Shown here: positions 8,441 through 17,375 of the stretch, in pieces | Position numbering within the stretch: the first letter of the stretch is position 1 | Layout: each line of letters begins with the position of its first letter | Assembly (NCBI GenBank): GCA_964640175.1 | Contig: CAZXFW010000008.1 | Span: forward strand, 1-64,000 | From: JACKDX01 sp964640175 | Lineage (GTDB): Bacteria; Myxococcota_A; Polyangia; Polyangiales; GCA-016699535 | DNA length: 64,000 nucleotides | Direction of reading: 5' to 3' | Program-made: the position numbers and the translations under genes | The notes under the pieces: generated by a model | Told to the model about the DNA's origin: nothing | Database searches by the model: none | The model's input: only the letters and a program-made list of their open reading frames with translations

Positions 8441-9078
8441 GCTATATCCCGGCGCTCCGCTACGAGTCGCTCACGCGATTCTACGACCCAGTCCTGCGCG
8501 CCACCCTGAAGGAAGACCGCTTCAAGCGGCTGCTGGTGGAGCAGGCCGCGCTCCGACCTGGCCACCGAGTGCTCGACGTCGGATGCGGCACCGCAACGCT
8601 CACGATCCTCCTGAAGCAGGCGTGCGCGGAAGCCGAAGTGACGGGGCTTGATGGTGATGCGACGGTGCTCGACCTCGCGCGAACGAAGGTCAAGGCGGCA
8701 GGCCTCGACGTCGCGCTCATGCAGGGTCTTGCCTCGGAGGCGCCGTTCTCAACGGCATCCTTCGATCGCGTCGTGTCGAGCCTCGTGTTTCATCACCTCA
8801 CAACCGAGGAGAAGCGTCGCACGCTGAAGCGCGTACGAGAGCTGCTCAAACCCGGCGGCGAGGTCCACATCGCCGACTGGGGCAAGGCCCAGAGTCCGGC
8901 CATGCGCGTGGCGTTCCTGGCAATTCAACTGCTCGACGGCTTTGCGACGACCACCGACAACGTCCGTGGGTTCTTGCCGACGTTCATGACAGACGCAGGC
9001 TTTCGCGCCGTCGAAGAGACCCACCGGGAGATGACGGTCTTCGGGACGCTCTCCCTGTACCGCGGCGTCGCTCCGTAG
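8437..9078 (+). CDS. Class I SAM-dependent methyltransferase, UbiE/ArsM fold
   Basis: 213 residues with motif I VLDVGCGTATLTILL (about 48-62), acidic loop VTGLDGDA, motif II region SFDRVVSSLVFHHL and post-motif LLKPGGEVHIADWG. The substrate cannot be read from sequence. It lacks the conserved Cys set of arsenite methyltransferases. Its start overlaps the preceding metal-binding lipoprotein gene (ATGA), so it is an intended part of the copper block, which is unusual. Options are modification of a lipid, quinone or metallophore; none is supported further. Confidence 0.8.
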   Translation: MSYIPALRYESLTRFYDPVLRATLKEDRFKRLLVEQAALRPGHRVLDVGCGTATLTILLKQACAEAEVTGLDGDATVLDLARTKVKAAGLDVALMQGLASEAPFSTASFDRVVSSLVFHHLTTEEKRRTLKRVRELLKPGGEVHIADWGKAQSPAMRVAFLAIQLLDGFATTTDNVRGFLPTFMTDAGFRAVEETHREMTVFGTLSLYRGVAP

Positions 9079-9099
9079 CGACATTTCTGCCCGCGCCCC

Positions 9100-9129
9100 G
9101 GTCACGATCGAGACGCGTGCTGCCTAGAC
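9100..9129 (+). promoter_or_regulatory. ECF-type promoter motif C
   Basis: GGTCACG (9100-9106), 15 nt, GCCTAGAC (9122-9129). It differs from motifs A and B only in the first base. It ends four bases before the annotated GTG of the outer-membrane channel gene and heads the RND efflux block. Confidence 0.65.
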
Positions 9130-9133
9130 GCTC

Positions 9134-10534
9134 GTGCCCTCCTTGCTTCTAACTGGCGCCTTCAGGCGAACTGTGGCCGCCGCGGCGCTGGTCGCCGGCG
9201 CCAGCGGGTGTGTCTCAGCGCAGACCGGACGGACCCTGGACCGATCCTACCAGTCGGCGACGGCACGTGCTCGGGAGGCGCCCCGGCGCTCAACGGAAGG
9301 GAGCATGGCCTCCGATGCCGATCTTGCGGGCCCCCTCGCGCGCGACGTGGTGGTCGCGGAGGCCGTCGCGCGCAGCCCCGCCCTTTCCGTCATGGCGCAT
9401 CGAACCAGAGCGCTTGTTCACGCCGGTCGCGCCGAAGGCTCACTGCAGCCTGCCGAGCTCGGCTTCGAGGCGTGGAACCTGCCCCTGGCGCGCCCCTACG
9501 CCCTCGGTGAAGCGGACATGTACATGGTCGAGCTGCGCCAACGGTTTCCGGCGGCTGGCTCACTCGACGCGCGAGCGCGAGCCATGGCCGAGGAAGCGCA
9601 GGCGATGCTCGCCGAGCTTGCCTCCGAGGAGAGGCTCGTCGCGGAGCGGGCTGCCAATGCCTTCGCCGACTACGCGCAAGCCTTCGCCGAGAAGCGCTTA
9701 CTGGAGCGCCAGGTCGCGCTGCTTTCGCGCATGGGCCAGGCGGTCCGCGCTCGCTACACCACGGGCGGCTCCGGGCTCGCAGAGGCTGCCCGCATCGACG
9801 TGGAGGTCACGAAGGCACAGCGCGCGCTCGCGCGCGTCGACGGCGACATCGGTCGGTCACGGGCGACGCTCAATGCGGTGCTGAGGCGACCTCCGAGCGC
9901 ATCTCTTGGCGAGCCTCGTGAGGTCCCGCCCGAGACGGTACGCCTATCCGTCGAAGAGCTGATCGGGCGCGCGGAAGCGAATCGCGGCGCGGCGCTCTCC
10001 GCGGACGCACGGGTGAGAGCGGCCGGCGCTCGACGCGAGGCAGCCGAGGCCGAGGCACGAATTCCGGAGTTCATGGTCGGGCTAGGGTACTGGCAGGACC
10101 CCACCATGCGCCCTGGTGTGGGCGTGACCGCATCCATGTCGCTCCCGTGGCTGTGGGGCCCAAACCGCGAACGCGTGCGCCAAGCCGAGGAGGAGGAAGC
10201 TGCCGAAGGCGCGGCCCGCGAGAACGCGGGTCTCGACACGCAGGCCGAGGTCAGCGAGGCCCACGCGAGGCTGTTGGCGCTCGAGGCACAACTCTCGGTC
10301 ATCCGCGGGCAGGCGCTGCCAGCAACATCGCGATCGATGGAGGCGCTCACCGCCGCCTTCTCCACGGGGAACGCGAGCCTCCTGGAGTGGGTCGACGTCG
10401 CGCGCTCCCTGCTCGATCTCGAGATGGAGATGATTGTGCTGCACGGCGACCTCGAGCGCGGCGTGGCCAGCCTCGAGCGAGCCGTCGGAACGGCGCTCCC
10501 TCGAACGCCCTTGCATGAGGATTCGACGCCATGA
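9134..10534 (+). CDS. cusC: Outer-membrane efflux channel, TolC/CusC family lipoprotein
   Basis: 466 residues from a GTG at 9134 that gives a lipoprotein signal with Arg-Arg and acyl-Cys26 (RRTVAAAALVAGASGC). A GTG at 9173 would leave a signal without positive charges. The body shows two OEP repeats with long helices: EAVARSPALSVMAHRTRALV, then AERAANAFADYAQAFAEKR, and the second repeat around 290-440. Known: forms the outer-membrane duct of tripartite RND pumps. The start sits about 5 nt after promoter motif C, so the transcript may be leaderless. Coupled to cusB by ATGA. Confidence 0.85.
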   Translation: MPSLLLTGAFRRTVAAAALVAGASGCVSAQTGRTLDRSYQSATARAREAPRRSTEGSMASDADLAGPLARDVVVAEAVARSPALSVMAHRTRALVHAGRAEGSLQPAELGFEAWNLPLARPYALGEADMYMVELRQRFPAAGSLDARARAMAEEAQAMLAELASEERLVAERAANAFADYAQAFAEKRLLERQVALLSRMGQAVRARYTTGGSGLAEAARIDVEVTKAQRALARVDGDIGRSRATLNAVLRRPPSASLGEPREVPPETVRLSVEELIGRAEANRGAALSADARVRAAGARREAAEAEARIPEFMVGLGYWQDPTMRPGVGVTASMSLPWLWGPNRERVRQAEEEEAAEGAARENAGLDTQAEVSEAHARLLALEAQLSVIRGQALPATSRSMEALTAAFSTGNASLLEWVDVARSLLDLEMEMIVLHGDLERGVASLERAVGTALPRTPLHEDSTP

Positions 10535-12072
10535 GTACCGGAGAAACCACGCAGCCACCTGAGACCAACGACGAAGGTCATCACGAGCCGCATGCACCCG
10601 CGCCCAGTCGCCGTGCGCTCCGAACGATGGCGGTCGTTCGCTGGGTGCTGCTCGGGCTCGTCACTGCGCTCGCTGGATACACCGTGTGGACATTCTGGGG
10701 GCCCAAGCAGGACGGGCACGCCGCGCACGAGGAGGCTCGGTACTACTGCCCGATGCATCCGCAGATCCGCTCGCCGGAGCGCGGGGAGTGCCCGATCTGC
10801 CACATGAACCTCGAGCCCATCCCCGAGGAGCGGCGCAACGCTCCCGCGACCTCGTCCGCCCAAGCGGGACCGCCATCGGCACCAAGTCCGTCGAACGTCA
10901 CGCCTGTCACGCTCAGCGAAGAGAAGCAGCGGGCAGTTGGGCTCGCCACGAGCGTCGTGGAGAGCGCCACGGTCGGTGATCGCTTGCGTGTCCCCGGCGT
11001 CATCAGCGCACCGGAGACCGGCCTCGCACAGGCGCGCGTACGGGCGCCCGGCTTCGTCGAGCAGGTCGCCGTTCGACAAACAGGCGTGCGTGTGACCCGA
11101 GGCCAGCCACTCGCGTTCATCTACAGCCCAGAAATCTATCGCGCGCAGGAAGAGTTCCTCGCTGCCACGCGCTGGAACGACGCCACTACCGGAGACAGCA
11201 TCGCCCCAACGGGGGCAGCCGACATCGCAGCCGCCGCGCGTCGCGCGCTCGAGCTCCTCGGGCTCAACACGACCGACATCGAGGAGATTACTCGGACGAG
11301 AAGACCGATCCGTGCGGTCGCTGTTCGCGCCCCAGCATCTGGTTACGTGACGCGGTTCAATGCGGTGCTTGGCTCGCGCGCCGAGCCTGAGATGGTGCTC
11401 TACGAGATCGCCGATCTCTCGAGCGTCTGGGTTGTCGCCAGCGTTCACGAGCGCGACCTGAACGCGATGCGCGTCGGCATGACTGCGCGCTTCACGACGA
11501 CGAACACCCCGGCGGAGCCGCTGAGCGGGCGTGTGGACCTCATCGAGCCGCTGCTCGAGGAGTCGACGCGCACGACGCGGGTGCGCCTCGTCGTCCCCAA
11601 TCGTGATGGGCGTCTTCGACCCGGCCAGTTCGGCGAGGTCGAGTTCGAACTCCCTGCCTCGCCCGGGCTCTTCGTACCACGCGACGCCGTGATCCGTACC
11701 GGCGAGCACGAGTACGTGTACGTCGCGACGAGCGCAGAGCGCTTCGAACCGCGCGTGGTTCGGACCGGCCTCTCGCGGGAGGGACGGGTCCAAGTGGTCT
11801 CCGGCGTGGCCGAGGGCGATCGGGTGGTGACCCGCGGCAGCTTCATGCTCGACTCCGAGAGTCGCCTCCAGGCATCGCTGGCCGCAGCCCCCGCGCCAGC
11901 TTCGGGTTCACAGGGAGGCTCTGCCGACCAGGGTCCTTCGTGCGAGACGGAGTTCGACCAACAGCGCCAGGCCGACAAGTACCGGCAGTGCCGCGCGTGC
12001 GAGCGACAGCATGCGGGTATGGGCGGCATGGTCGCGGATTGCAAGAACGCCATTCCGAGGCCGTGGAGGTGA
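10531..12072 (+). CDS. cusB: CusB-like RND periplasmic adaptor with heavy-metal-binding domain
   Basis: 513 residues. One TM anchor (about 33-55), then a heavy-metal-binding domain YYCPMHPQIR, GECPICHMNLEP (71-96, C73/C87/C90), then the adaptor body: barrel-sandwich hybrid (VRAPGFVEQVAVRQTGVRV), alpha hairpin (YRAQEEFLAATR), beta barrel and membrane-proximal domain (TRGSFMLDSESRLQA). An extra C-terminal tail (about 465-513) has four Cys with His and Met (CETEFDQQR, CRACERQHAGMGGM), not usual in CusB. Known: passes Cu(I)/Ag(I) to CusA. Four-base overlap with cusC; cusA follows after 4 bp. Confidence 0.9.
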   Translation: MSTGETTQPPETNDEGHHEPHAPAPSRRALRTMAVVRWVLLGLVTALAGYTVWTFWGPKQDGHAAHEEARYYCPMHPQIRSPERGECPICHMNLEPIPEERRNAPATSSAQAGPPSAPSPSNVTPVTLSEEKQRAVGLATSVVESATVGDRLRVPGVISAPETGLAQARVRAPGFVEQVAVRQTGVRVTRGQPLAFIYSPEIYRAQEEFLAATRWNDATTGDSIAPTGAADIAAAARRALELLGLNTTDIEEITRTRRPIRAVAVRAPASGYVTRFNAVLGSRAEPEMVLYEIADLSSVWVVASVHERDLNAMRVGMTARFTTTNTPAEPLSGRVDLIEPLLEESTRTTRVRLVVPNRDGRLRPGQFGEVEFELPASPGLFVPRDAVIRTGEHEYVYVATSAERFEPRVVRTGLSREGRVQVVSGVAEGDRVVTRGSFMLDSESRLQASLAAAPAPASGSQGGSADQGPSCETEFDQQRQADKYRQCRACERQHAGMGGMVADCKNAIPRPWR

Positions 12073-12076
12073 CGCT

Positions 12077-15000
12077 GTGATCGGCTGGCTCATCGACGTT
12101 TCGGCGAAGAATCGCGCGCTCGTCCTCTTCGCCGCCATCGCGCTCGCTATCGCGGGCGTGACTGCCATGCGCAACGTCAAGCTCGACGCGATCCCGGACC
12201 TCTCCGATCCGCAGGTCATCGTCTTCACCGAGTGGATGGGGCGCTCACCCACGCTCGTCGAGGATCAGGTCACGTATCCACTCGTCACCTCGCTCCTCGG
12301 CGCACCGCACGTCGTCGACGTGCGCGGCCAGACGATGTTCGGCATGAGCTTCGTGTACGTCGTCTTCGAAGAGGGCACTGACATCTACTGGGCGCGCTCT
12401 CGGGTGCTCGAGTACCTCAACACCGTTCGGAGCCGGCTCCCGCCAGATGCGAACACCCGCATCGGCCCGGACGCGACAGGCATCGGTTGGGTATACCAAT
12501 ATGCGCTCGTCGATCGGACTGGCCGACACGACCTCGGGCAGCTCCGCACGCTGCAAGATTTCTCGCTTCGCTACGCATTGACCAGCGTCCCTGGTGTCGC
12601 CGAGGTGGCGTCCGTCGGAGGGTACGAGCAGCAGTATCAGGTCACGGTCGATCCGCTCCGACTGCGCAACTTCGGGCTCTCGGTCTCGGACGTCGTTCAG
12701 GCGGTGCGGCGCTCCAACAACGACGTCGGCGCCCGCGTGCTCGAGATGTCCGAGCGCGAGTATTTCGTTCGTGGTCGCGGCTACCTCACGCGCGTCGAGG
12801 ACATCGAGAACATCGTCATTCGAGCGGAGCGGGGGACCCCCGTGCTGGTTCGCGACGTCGGCCATGTGACGATGGGCGGCGACATTCGGCGCGGCGCAGC
12901 CGACTTCGACGGCCTGGGCGAGGCCGTGTCCGGCATCGTCGTGATGCGCTATGGCGAGAACGCTCTCGACGTGATCGGGCGCGTCGAGCGCAAGCTCGAA
13001 GAGCTGCGGCCGACCCTGCCGGAGGGCGTGGAGGTCGTGCCGGTCTACAACCGAAAGCACCTCATCGAGCGCGCGATCGATACGCTGAAGAGCGCGCTGA
13101 CCGAGGAGATGATCGTCGTCGCGCTCGTCATCATATTGTTCCTGCTGCACCTGCGAAGCGCGCTGCTGCCGATCATCGCGCTGCCGCTCGCGGTCGTCAC
13201 GGCCTTCATCCCCATGTACCTCCTCGGCATCCCGGCGACCATCATGTCGCTCGGTGGGATCGCCATCGCCATCGGCGCCACCGTCGACGCCGAGATCGTC
13301 ATGGTGGAGGCGGCGCACAAGAAGCTCGAGCACGCTCCCAAGAACCTGAGTCACGCGGAGCGCGAGAAGCTCCTCGCCGAGGCCGCACGAGAAGTCACTC
13401 CAGCGATCTTCTTCTCGCTCCTGATCATCGCCGTGTCGTTCCTGCCTGTGTTCGGTCTCACCGGTCAGGCTGGACGCCTCTTCAAGCCGCTCGCCTACAC
13501 GAAGACGTTCGTGATGCTGTCTGCGGCGCTCCTCTCCGTCACCGTGGCGCCGGCCCTTCGTGACTACCTCATCCGCGGGAAGATCTTCTCCGAGGCCCGC
13601 CATCCTGTCTCCCGCGCGATTCGAAAGGTCTACGAGCCCTTCGTGCACGTGGCGCTGCACAACCCGAAGACGACGGTGCTCATCGGCGTGATGGCGCTCG
13701 TGTCGGCGCTGCCCATCGCGCAGCGCCTTGGCTCGGAGTTCATGCCGCCGCTCGACGAGGGCGACCTTCTCTACATGCCCACGACCTTCCCGAACATCTC
13801 CATCGAGGAGGCTCGACAGCAACTCCGCAGGCAAGACGAGGTGCTGAGAAGCTTTCCAGAGGTGCGGTCGGTGCTCGGCAAGATCGGGCGCGCCGATACG
13901 CCTACGGATCCAGCGCCGCTCTCAATGGTCGAGACCGTCGTTCAACTAAAGCCCCGAAGCGAGTGGCGCACCAAGTACGTCCGGCGCTGGTACATCGGGA
14001 GCACGCCGGATTTCATGCGGCCCCTGCTCAACTGGGCCCAGCCCGAGTTCGTGCCGATGACCCGCGAGGATCTCATCCAGGAGATGAACGCGCGCCTCCA
14101 GCTGCCCGGCTGGACGAACGCTTTCACGCAGCCAATTCGAAATCGCGTAGACATGCTTACGACCGGCATTCGCACGCCGATCGGCATCAAGGTCTACGGC
14201 ACCGACCTTGCGGAGATCGAGCGGGTTGGGACGTCGATCGAGCGCATCCTTCACGAGGTGCCCGGCACCCGCAGCGTGCTCTTCGAGCGTTCCGTCGGTG
14301 GGCTCTACGTCGACGTCGTGCCCAACCGTGAAAGCCTCGCGCGCTACGGCTTGCAAGTCGAGGCCGTGAACGAGGTCATCGAGTCTGCGCTGGGAGGGCT
14401 GCCCATCACGACCACCGTCGAAGGGCGAAACCGCTTCACGGTCAACGTCCGCTACGCCCAGGACTTCCGCACGAGCCTCGACGCGGTCCGCGACGTGATG
14501 ATCCCATTGCCACCAGGCATGGCGACCGCAGCGAGCAGCGGAATGAACGGCGAGGCCCCCGCCTCTAGCCCTGCCAGCGCCGCTGTTCCCGCCCAGATCC
14601 CGCTCGGCGCGGTGGCGGACGTCCGCGTCGCCTCGGGCCCCCCCATGATCCGCGACGAGGCGGGGCTCCTCGTAGGCTACGTGTACGTCGACATCGAGGC
14701 AGACCGCGACGTTGGCAGCTACGTCGATGACGCGAAGGCGGCCGTCGAGAGAGCACGCGGAGCGGGCTCCCTGACGATACCGTCTGGGTACTACATCAAG
14801 TGGACTGGGCAGTACGAGCTCCTCGCCGACATGGAAGCGCGGATGAAGCTCCTGATCCCGATCGCGTTGCTCATCACGATCGTGCTGCTCTACCTCCAGT
14901 TCAAGAACTTCACCGAGGTGCTCATCGTCCTGCTCTCGGTTCCGTTTGCCCTAGTGGGTAGCGTCTGGGCGCTCTGGCTCCTCGGCTACAACCTGTCGAC

Positions 15001-15619
15001 CGCCGTCTGGGTGGGCGTCATCGCGCTCGTGGGTCTCGCGGCGCAAACGGGCGTCGTGATGATCGTCTACATCGACCACGCCTACGAGCGCCGATTCCGA
15101 GCCGGAAAGATCAACACGCTCGAGGACATCATCGAAGCGCACTCGGAAGGAACGATCCAGCGCGTTCGTCCGAAGCTCATGACGGTGAGCACGATGCTGA
15201 TCGGGCTCGTGCCGCTGCTCTGGGCACAGGGGTCCGGCGCCGACGTCATGAAGCGCATCGCCGCACCGATGGTCGGCGGGCTCGTCACGAGCGCCTTCCT
15301 CACACTCGAGATCATCCCCGTCATCTACACGTACTGGCGGAACGAGCAGCTCCTCTGGCGACGACTCGACGAGGCCGCACTCTCGATCTTGCGCTGGCTC
15401 GAGCGCGACGTCATCGCGTTGAAGATCACCGGGACGCTGGGACTCGGCTGGGTGGCGATGAAGCTGTACGTGCAGTCACCGCCGCCGTGGGTGCACTCCG
15501 CTGCCGTCGCTGTTGTCATCGCGTCGGTGGCGCTGCTCATCACGTATCCAGTCCTCCGGCACCGTGCGCGCCGGCTGCTCGAACAAACCGTGATCCCTCG
15601 AAAGGAGCCTCTTCCATGA
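12077..15619 (+). CDS. cusA: CusA-like heavy-metal RND efflux transporter
   Basis: 1180 residues from the GTG at 12077, with GGAGG about 9 nt upstream; a longer frame from 12011 overlaps cusB and is rejected. Inner-membrane proton-driven pump: N-terminal TM (RALVLFAAIALAIAGV), porter loops (VEDQVTYPLVTSLLGAPHV), TM2-6 around 350-510 (SLGGIAIAIGATVDAEIVMV), second loop, TM8-12. It is about 130 residues longer than E. coli CusA, mainly through a Ser/Ala/Gly-rich periplasmic insert (about 812-840) and a C-terminal extension with two more hydrophobic segments (LKITGTLGLGWVAMKLYV; AAVAVVIASVALLITY). Exports Cu(I)/Ag(I) from the periplasm or cytoplasm. Confidence 0.93.
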   Translation: MIGWLIDVSAKNRALVLFAAIALAIAGVTAMRNVKLDAIPDLSDPQVIVFTEWMGRSPTLVEDQVTYPLVTSLLGAPHVVDVRGQTMFGMSFVYVVFEEGTDIYWARSRVLEYLNTVRSRLPPDANTRIGPDATGIGWVYQYALVDRTGRHDLGQLRTLQDFSLRYALTSVPGVAEVASVGGYEQQYQVTVDPLRLRNFGLSVSDVVQAVRRSNNDVGARVLEMSEREYFVRGRGYLTRVEDIENIVIRAERGTPVLVRDVGHVTMGGDIRRGAADFDGLGEAVSGIVVMRYGENALDVIGRVERKLEELRPTLPEGVEVVPVYNRKHLIERAIDTLKSALTEEMIVVALVIILFLLHLRSALLPIIALPLAVVTAFIPMYLLGIPATIMSLGGIAIAIGATVDAEIVMVEAAHKKLEHAPKNLSHAEREKLLAEAAREVTPAIFFSLLIIAVSFLPVFGLTGQAGRLFKPLAYTKTFVMLSAALLSVTVAPALRDYLIRGKIFSEARHPVSRAIRKVYEPFVHVALHNPKTTVLIGVMALVSALPIAQRLGSEFMPPLDEGDLLYMPTTFPNISIEEARQQLRRQDEVLRSFPEVRSVLGKIGRADTPTDPAPLSMVETVVQLKPRSEWRTKYVRRWYIGSTPDFMRPLLNWAQPEFVPMTREDLIQEMNARLQLPGWTNAFTQPIRNRVDMLTTGIRTPIGIKVYGTDLAEIERVGTSIERILHEVPGTRSVLFERSVGGLYVDVVPNRESLARYGLQVEAVNEVIESALGGLPITTTVEGRNRFTVNVRYAQDFRTSLDAVRDVMIPLPPGMATAASSGMNGEAPASSPASAAVPAQIPLGAVADVRVASGPPMIRDEAGLLVGYVYVDIEADRDVGSYVDDAKAAVERARGAGSLTIPSGYYIKWTGQYELLADMEARMKLLIPIALLITIVLLYLQFKNFTEVLIVLLSVPFALVGSVWALWLLGYNLSTAVWVGVIALVGLAAQTGVVMIVYIDHAYERRFRAGKINTLEDIIEAHSEGTIQRVRPKLMTVSTMLIGLVPLLWAQGSGADVMKRIAAPMVGGLVTSAFLTLEIIPVIYTYWRNEQLLWRRLDEAALSILRWLERDVIALKITGTLGLGWVAMKLYVQSPPPWVHSAAVAVVIASVALLITYPVLRHRARRLLEQTVIPRKEPLP

Positions 15620-16032
15620 TCGCAGTACGAACCCTCGGAATCCTCACCATCCTGGCTTTCGCGAGCGCGTGCGAGCGCGACGCGACGGCAACCGCGCAAG
15701 GCGCGCAGCCGACCACGACGACCGCAACCACCGCGGACCACTCTGCACACGCAACCGCCGCAACTGGGACCGCGGACCTTCAACTGACGGTCGACGGCAC
15801 CGGGTACCATCCCTCGTCGATCAGCGCACCGCCCGGCAAGCCGGTTCGCCTCACCATTACGCGCATGTCGGACGAGGGCTGTGGCCAGCAGATCGTGTTC
15901 CCCTCGCTCAACATCCGGCGCGACCTGCCGCTGAACCAGGCGGTCACTGTCGAGTTCAGGATGCCCGCATCCGGGAGCGTGGCATTCACCTGCGGCATGG
16001 ACATGCTGCGGGGATCGATCGTGGCCGGGTAG
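15616..16032 (+). CDS. Cupredoxin-like copper-binding lipoprotein
   Basis: 138 residues; the start overlaps the cusA stop (ATGA) and has an AAGGAG site. Acyl-Cys19 in LAFASAC, a Thr/Ala/His-rich linker, then a single cupredoxin domain: LTVDGTGYHPSSISAPPGKP, TRMSDEGCGQQIVFPSLNI, FTCGMDMLRGSI. Candidate ligands are Cys89, Cys126, Met128 and Met130. Known: proteins of this type bind periplasmic copper and hand it to CusB/CusA or to oxidases. Last gene of the block C run; a short GC hairpin (16066-16078) follows without a T-run. Confidence 0.82.
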   Translation: MIAVRTLGILTILAFASACERDATATAQGAQPTTTTATTADHSAHATAATGTADLQLTVDGTGYHPSSISAPPGKPVRLTITRMSDEGCGQQIVFPSLNIRRDLPLNQAVTVEFRMPASGSVAFTCGMDMLRGSIVAG

Positions 16033-16082
16033 CGGCGACGCATGTTCCTGCCGCGAGGGCACCGTGGCCCTTCGGGCCCGCG

Positions 16083-17375
16083 ATGAGTATGCTCGGCCCC
16101 GTGTCGGCTTCCACAATCCGTACGCTCATCGACCGCTGGCGAGAGGACCCGGGCAGCACCTACCAGACGTGGTTCCTCTGGGAAGAGCGCCTCAAGAACT
16201 TTCGGTCGATTCGACGGGGCATCTCCGAGGTGGTGCAGGAGATCGAGGGCGGTACGTTTGGGAACACATACAGGGGCTCTTCGCTCGAAACCATCGTCGG
16301 CTCGATCGCTGAGCAGCGACAGATCTTCAAAGGAGCTGACCACGCGTTTCTTTGGAAGCCGAAGCTGCGAATCCCCGACATCTACGAGGATGTCGAGAAC
16401 CAGCGGGCATTCGGCCGCTTCCTGCATGCGTGCGCGTGCTGCTCCGACGCGGATCCGATCGTGCGCTCGATCCGCCAGCTCGACGCTCGCCGCATCAAGG
16501 GCCTCGGCCCCGCCGCCGCGAACCTCCTGTACTTCATCCATCCGACGCACATGCCGCCGTTCAACACGGCCATCGTCAAGGGATACAACGCGCTCAACTC
16601 GGCGCGCGTGAAGCTCGGGAGCTGGGAGGAGTACCTCGCAATGCGGGAGGGTATCCTTCGTCTCAACGAGGCCCACCGCGGTCTCCTCTCGAACGACCTT
16701 GGCGCCGTTGGCGGCTTCCTCTTCGACGTCGGCAGCGGCCGTTACCCGGCCCCCCCGCAGGACGACGACGAGGTCGCACGCGCCGCGTGGCAGGAGGACC
16801 TGGCGAAGGTGCGCGAGCAGACTGCGAAGGAGAGGAAGCAGATCGAGTCGGCTCGCGACAGCGATCGAACCCATACGGAGGTCCAAGGGTGGCTGCGGGA
16901 CCTCGGGCTCGCCCTGGGTTTCGAAGTTTGGATCGCTGCGAACGACCGCACCCGGACCTTGGGCACGGGCCGACTCGGCGATGGTTGCCTCGAGTCGCTG
17001 CCAACAGCGCTCGCAGAGTGTGCCGGCGCCGACGCGATTCGACTCATCGACGTGCTCTGGCTGGAACGCGGCTCGTCTCGCGTCGCGGCCGGATTCGAGG
17101 TCGAGCACACGACCTCGATCTACTCCGGGATCGTTCGGCTTCTCGATCTCGCGCTCGGCAGCTCGGGGGACGCTACCCGCGGACTGTTCCTGGTCGCACC
17201 GGACGACCGCGAAAAGGACGTGCGAGCCCAGCTCCGTCGCCCCGCGTTTCGGCAGGTGGCGGACCTCCACGTCAAGTACCTGCCGTACGGTGAGCTCGCG
17301 AAGCACCGCGAAGCGATGGCGCGGTTCGGTGCCGGGCTCAAGGCGGTGGAAGCGATCGCACGCCGGCTCGATTGA
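16083..17375 (+). CDS. Putative PD-(D/E)xK endonuclease with N-terminal HhH region
   Basis: 430 residues from the ATG at 16083 (ATG 16089 is an alternative; no clear ribosome site). Residues 133-170 look like a helix-hairpin-helix glycosylase segment (LDARRIKGLGPAAANLLYF, then PPFNTAIVKGYN) with Asn where DNA glycosylases have the catalytic Asp. A coiled linker (232-262) leads to a nuclease-like domain: VQGWLRDLGLALGFEVWIA, IDVLW (D323), and FEVEHTTSIYSGIVRLLDL with E339/E341. This D-ExE pattern matches a domain found in proteins annotated as type II restriction endonucleases. No methyltransferase partner is adjacent. Inferred: DNA-targeting defence or repair nuclease at the island edge. Confidence 0.6.
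   Translation: MSMLGPVSASTIRTLIDRWREDPGSTYQTWFLWEERLKNFRSIRRGISEVVQEIEGGTFGNTYRGSSLETIVGSIAEQRQIFKGADHAFLWKPKLRIPDIYEDVENQRAFGRFLHACACCSDADPIVRSIRQLDARRIKGLGPAAANLLYFIHPTHMPPFNTAIVKGYNALNSARVKLGSWEEYLAMREGILRLNEAHRGLLSNDLGAVGGFLFDVGSGRYPAPPQDDDEVARAAWQEDLAKVREQTAKERKQIESARDSDRTHTEVQGWLRDLGLALGFEVWIAANDRTRTLGTGRLGDGCLESLPTALAECAGADAIRLIDVLWLERGSSRVAAGFEVEHTTSIYSGIVRLLDLALGSSGDATRGLFLVAPDDREKDVRAQLRRPAFRQVADLHVKYLPYGELAKHREAMARFGAGLKAVEAIARRLD

Noticed and set aside
9754..11793. 679-residue minus-strand frame
   Set aside because: Antisense shadow of the cusC and cusB-like genes in GC-rich DNA; low-complexity Arg-rich product without domains.
12245..13834. 529-residue minus-strand frame
   Set aside because: Antisense to the conserved cusA gene; Asp/Arg/His-rich composition typical of a mirrored GC-rich gene.
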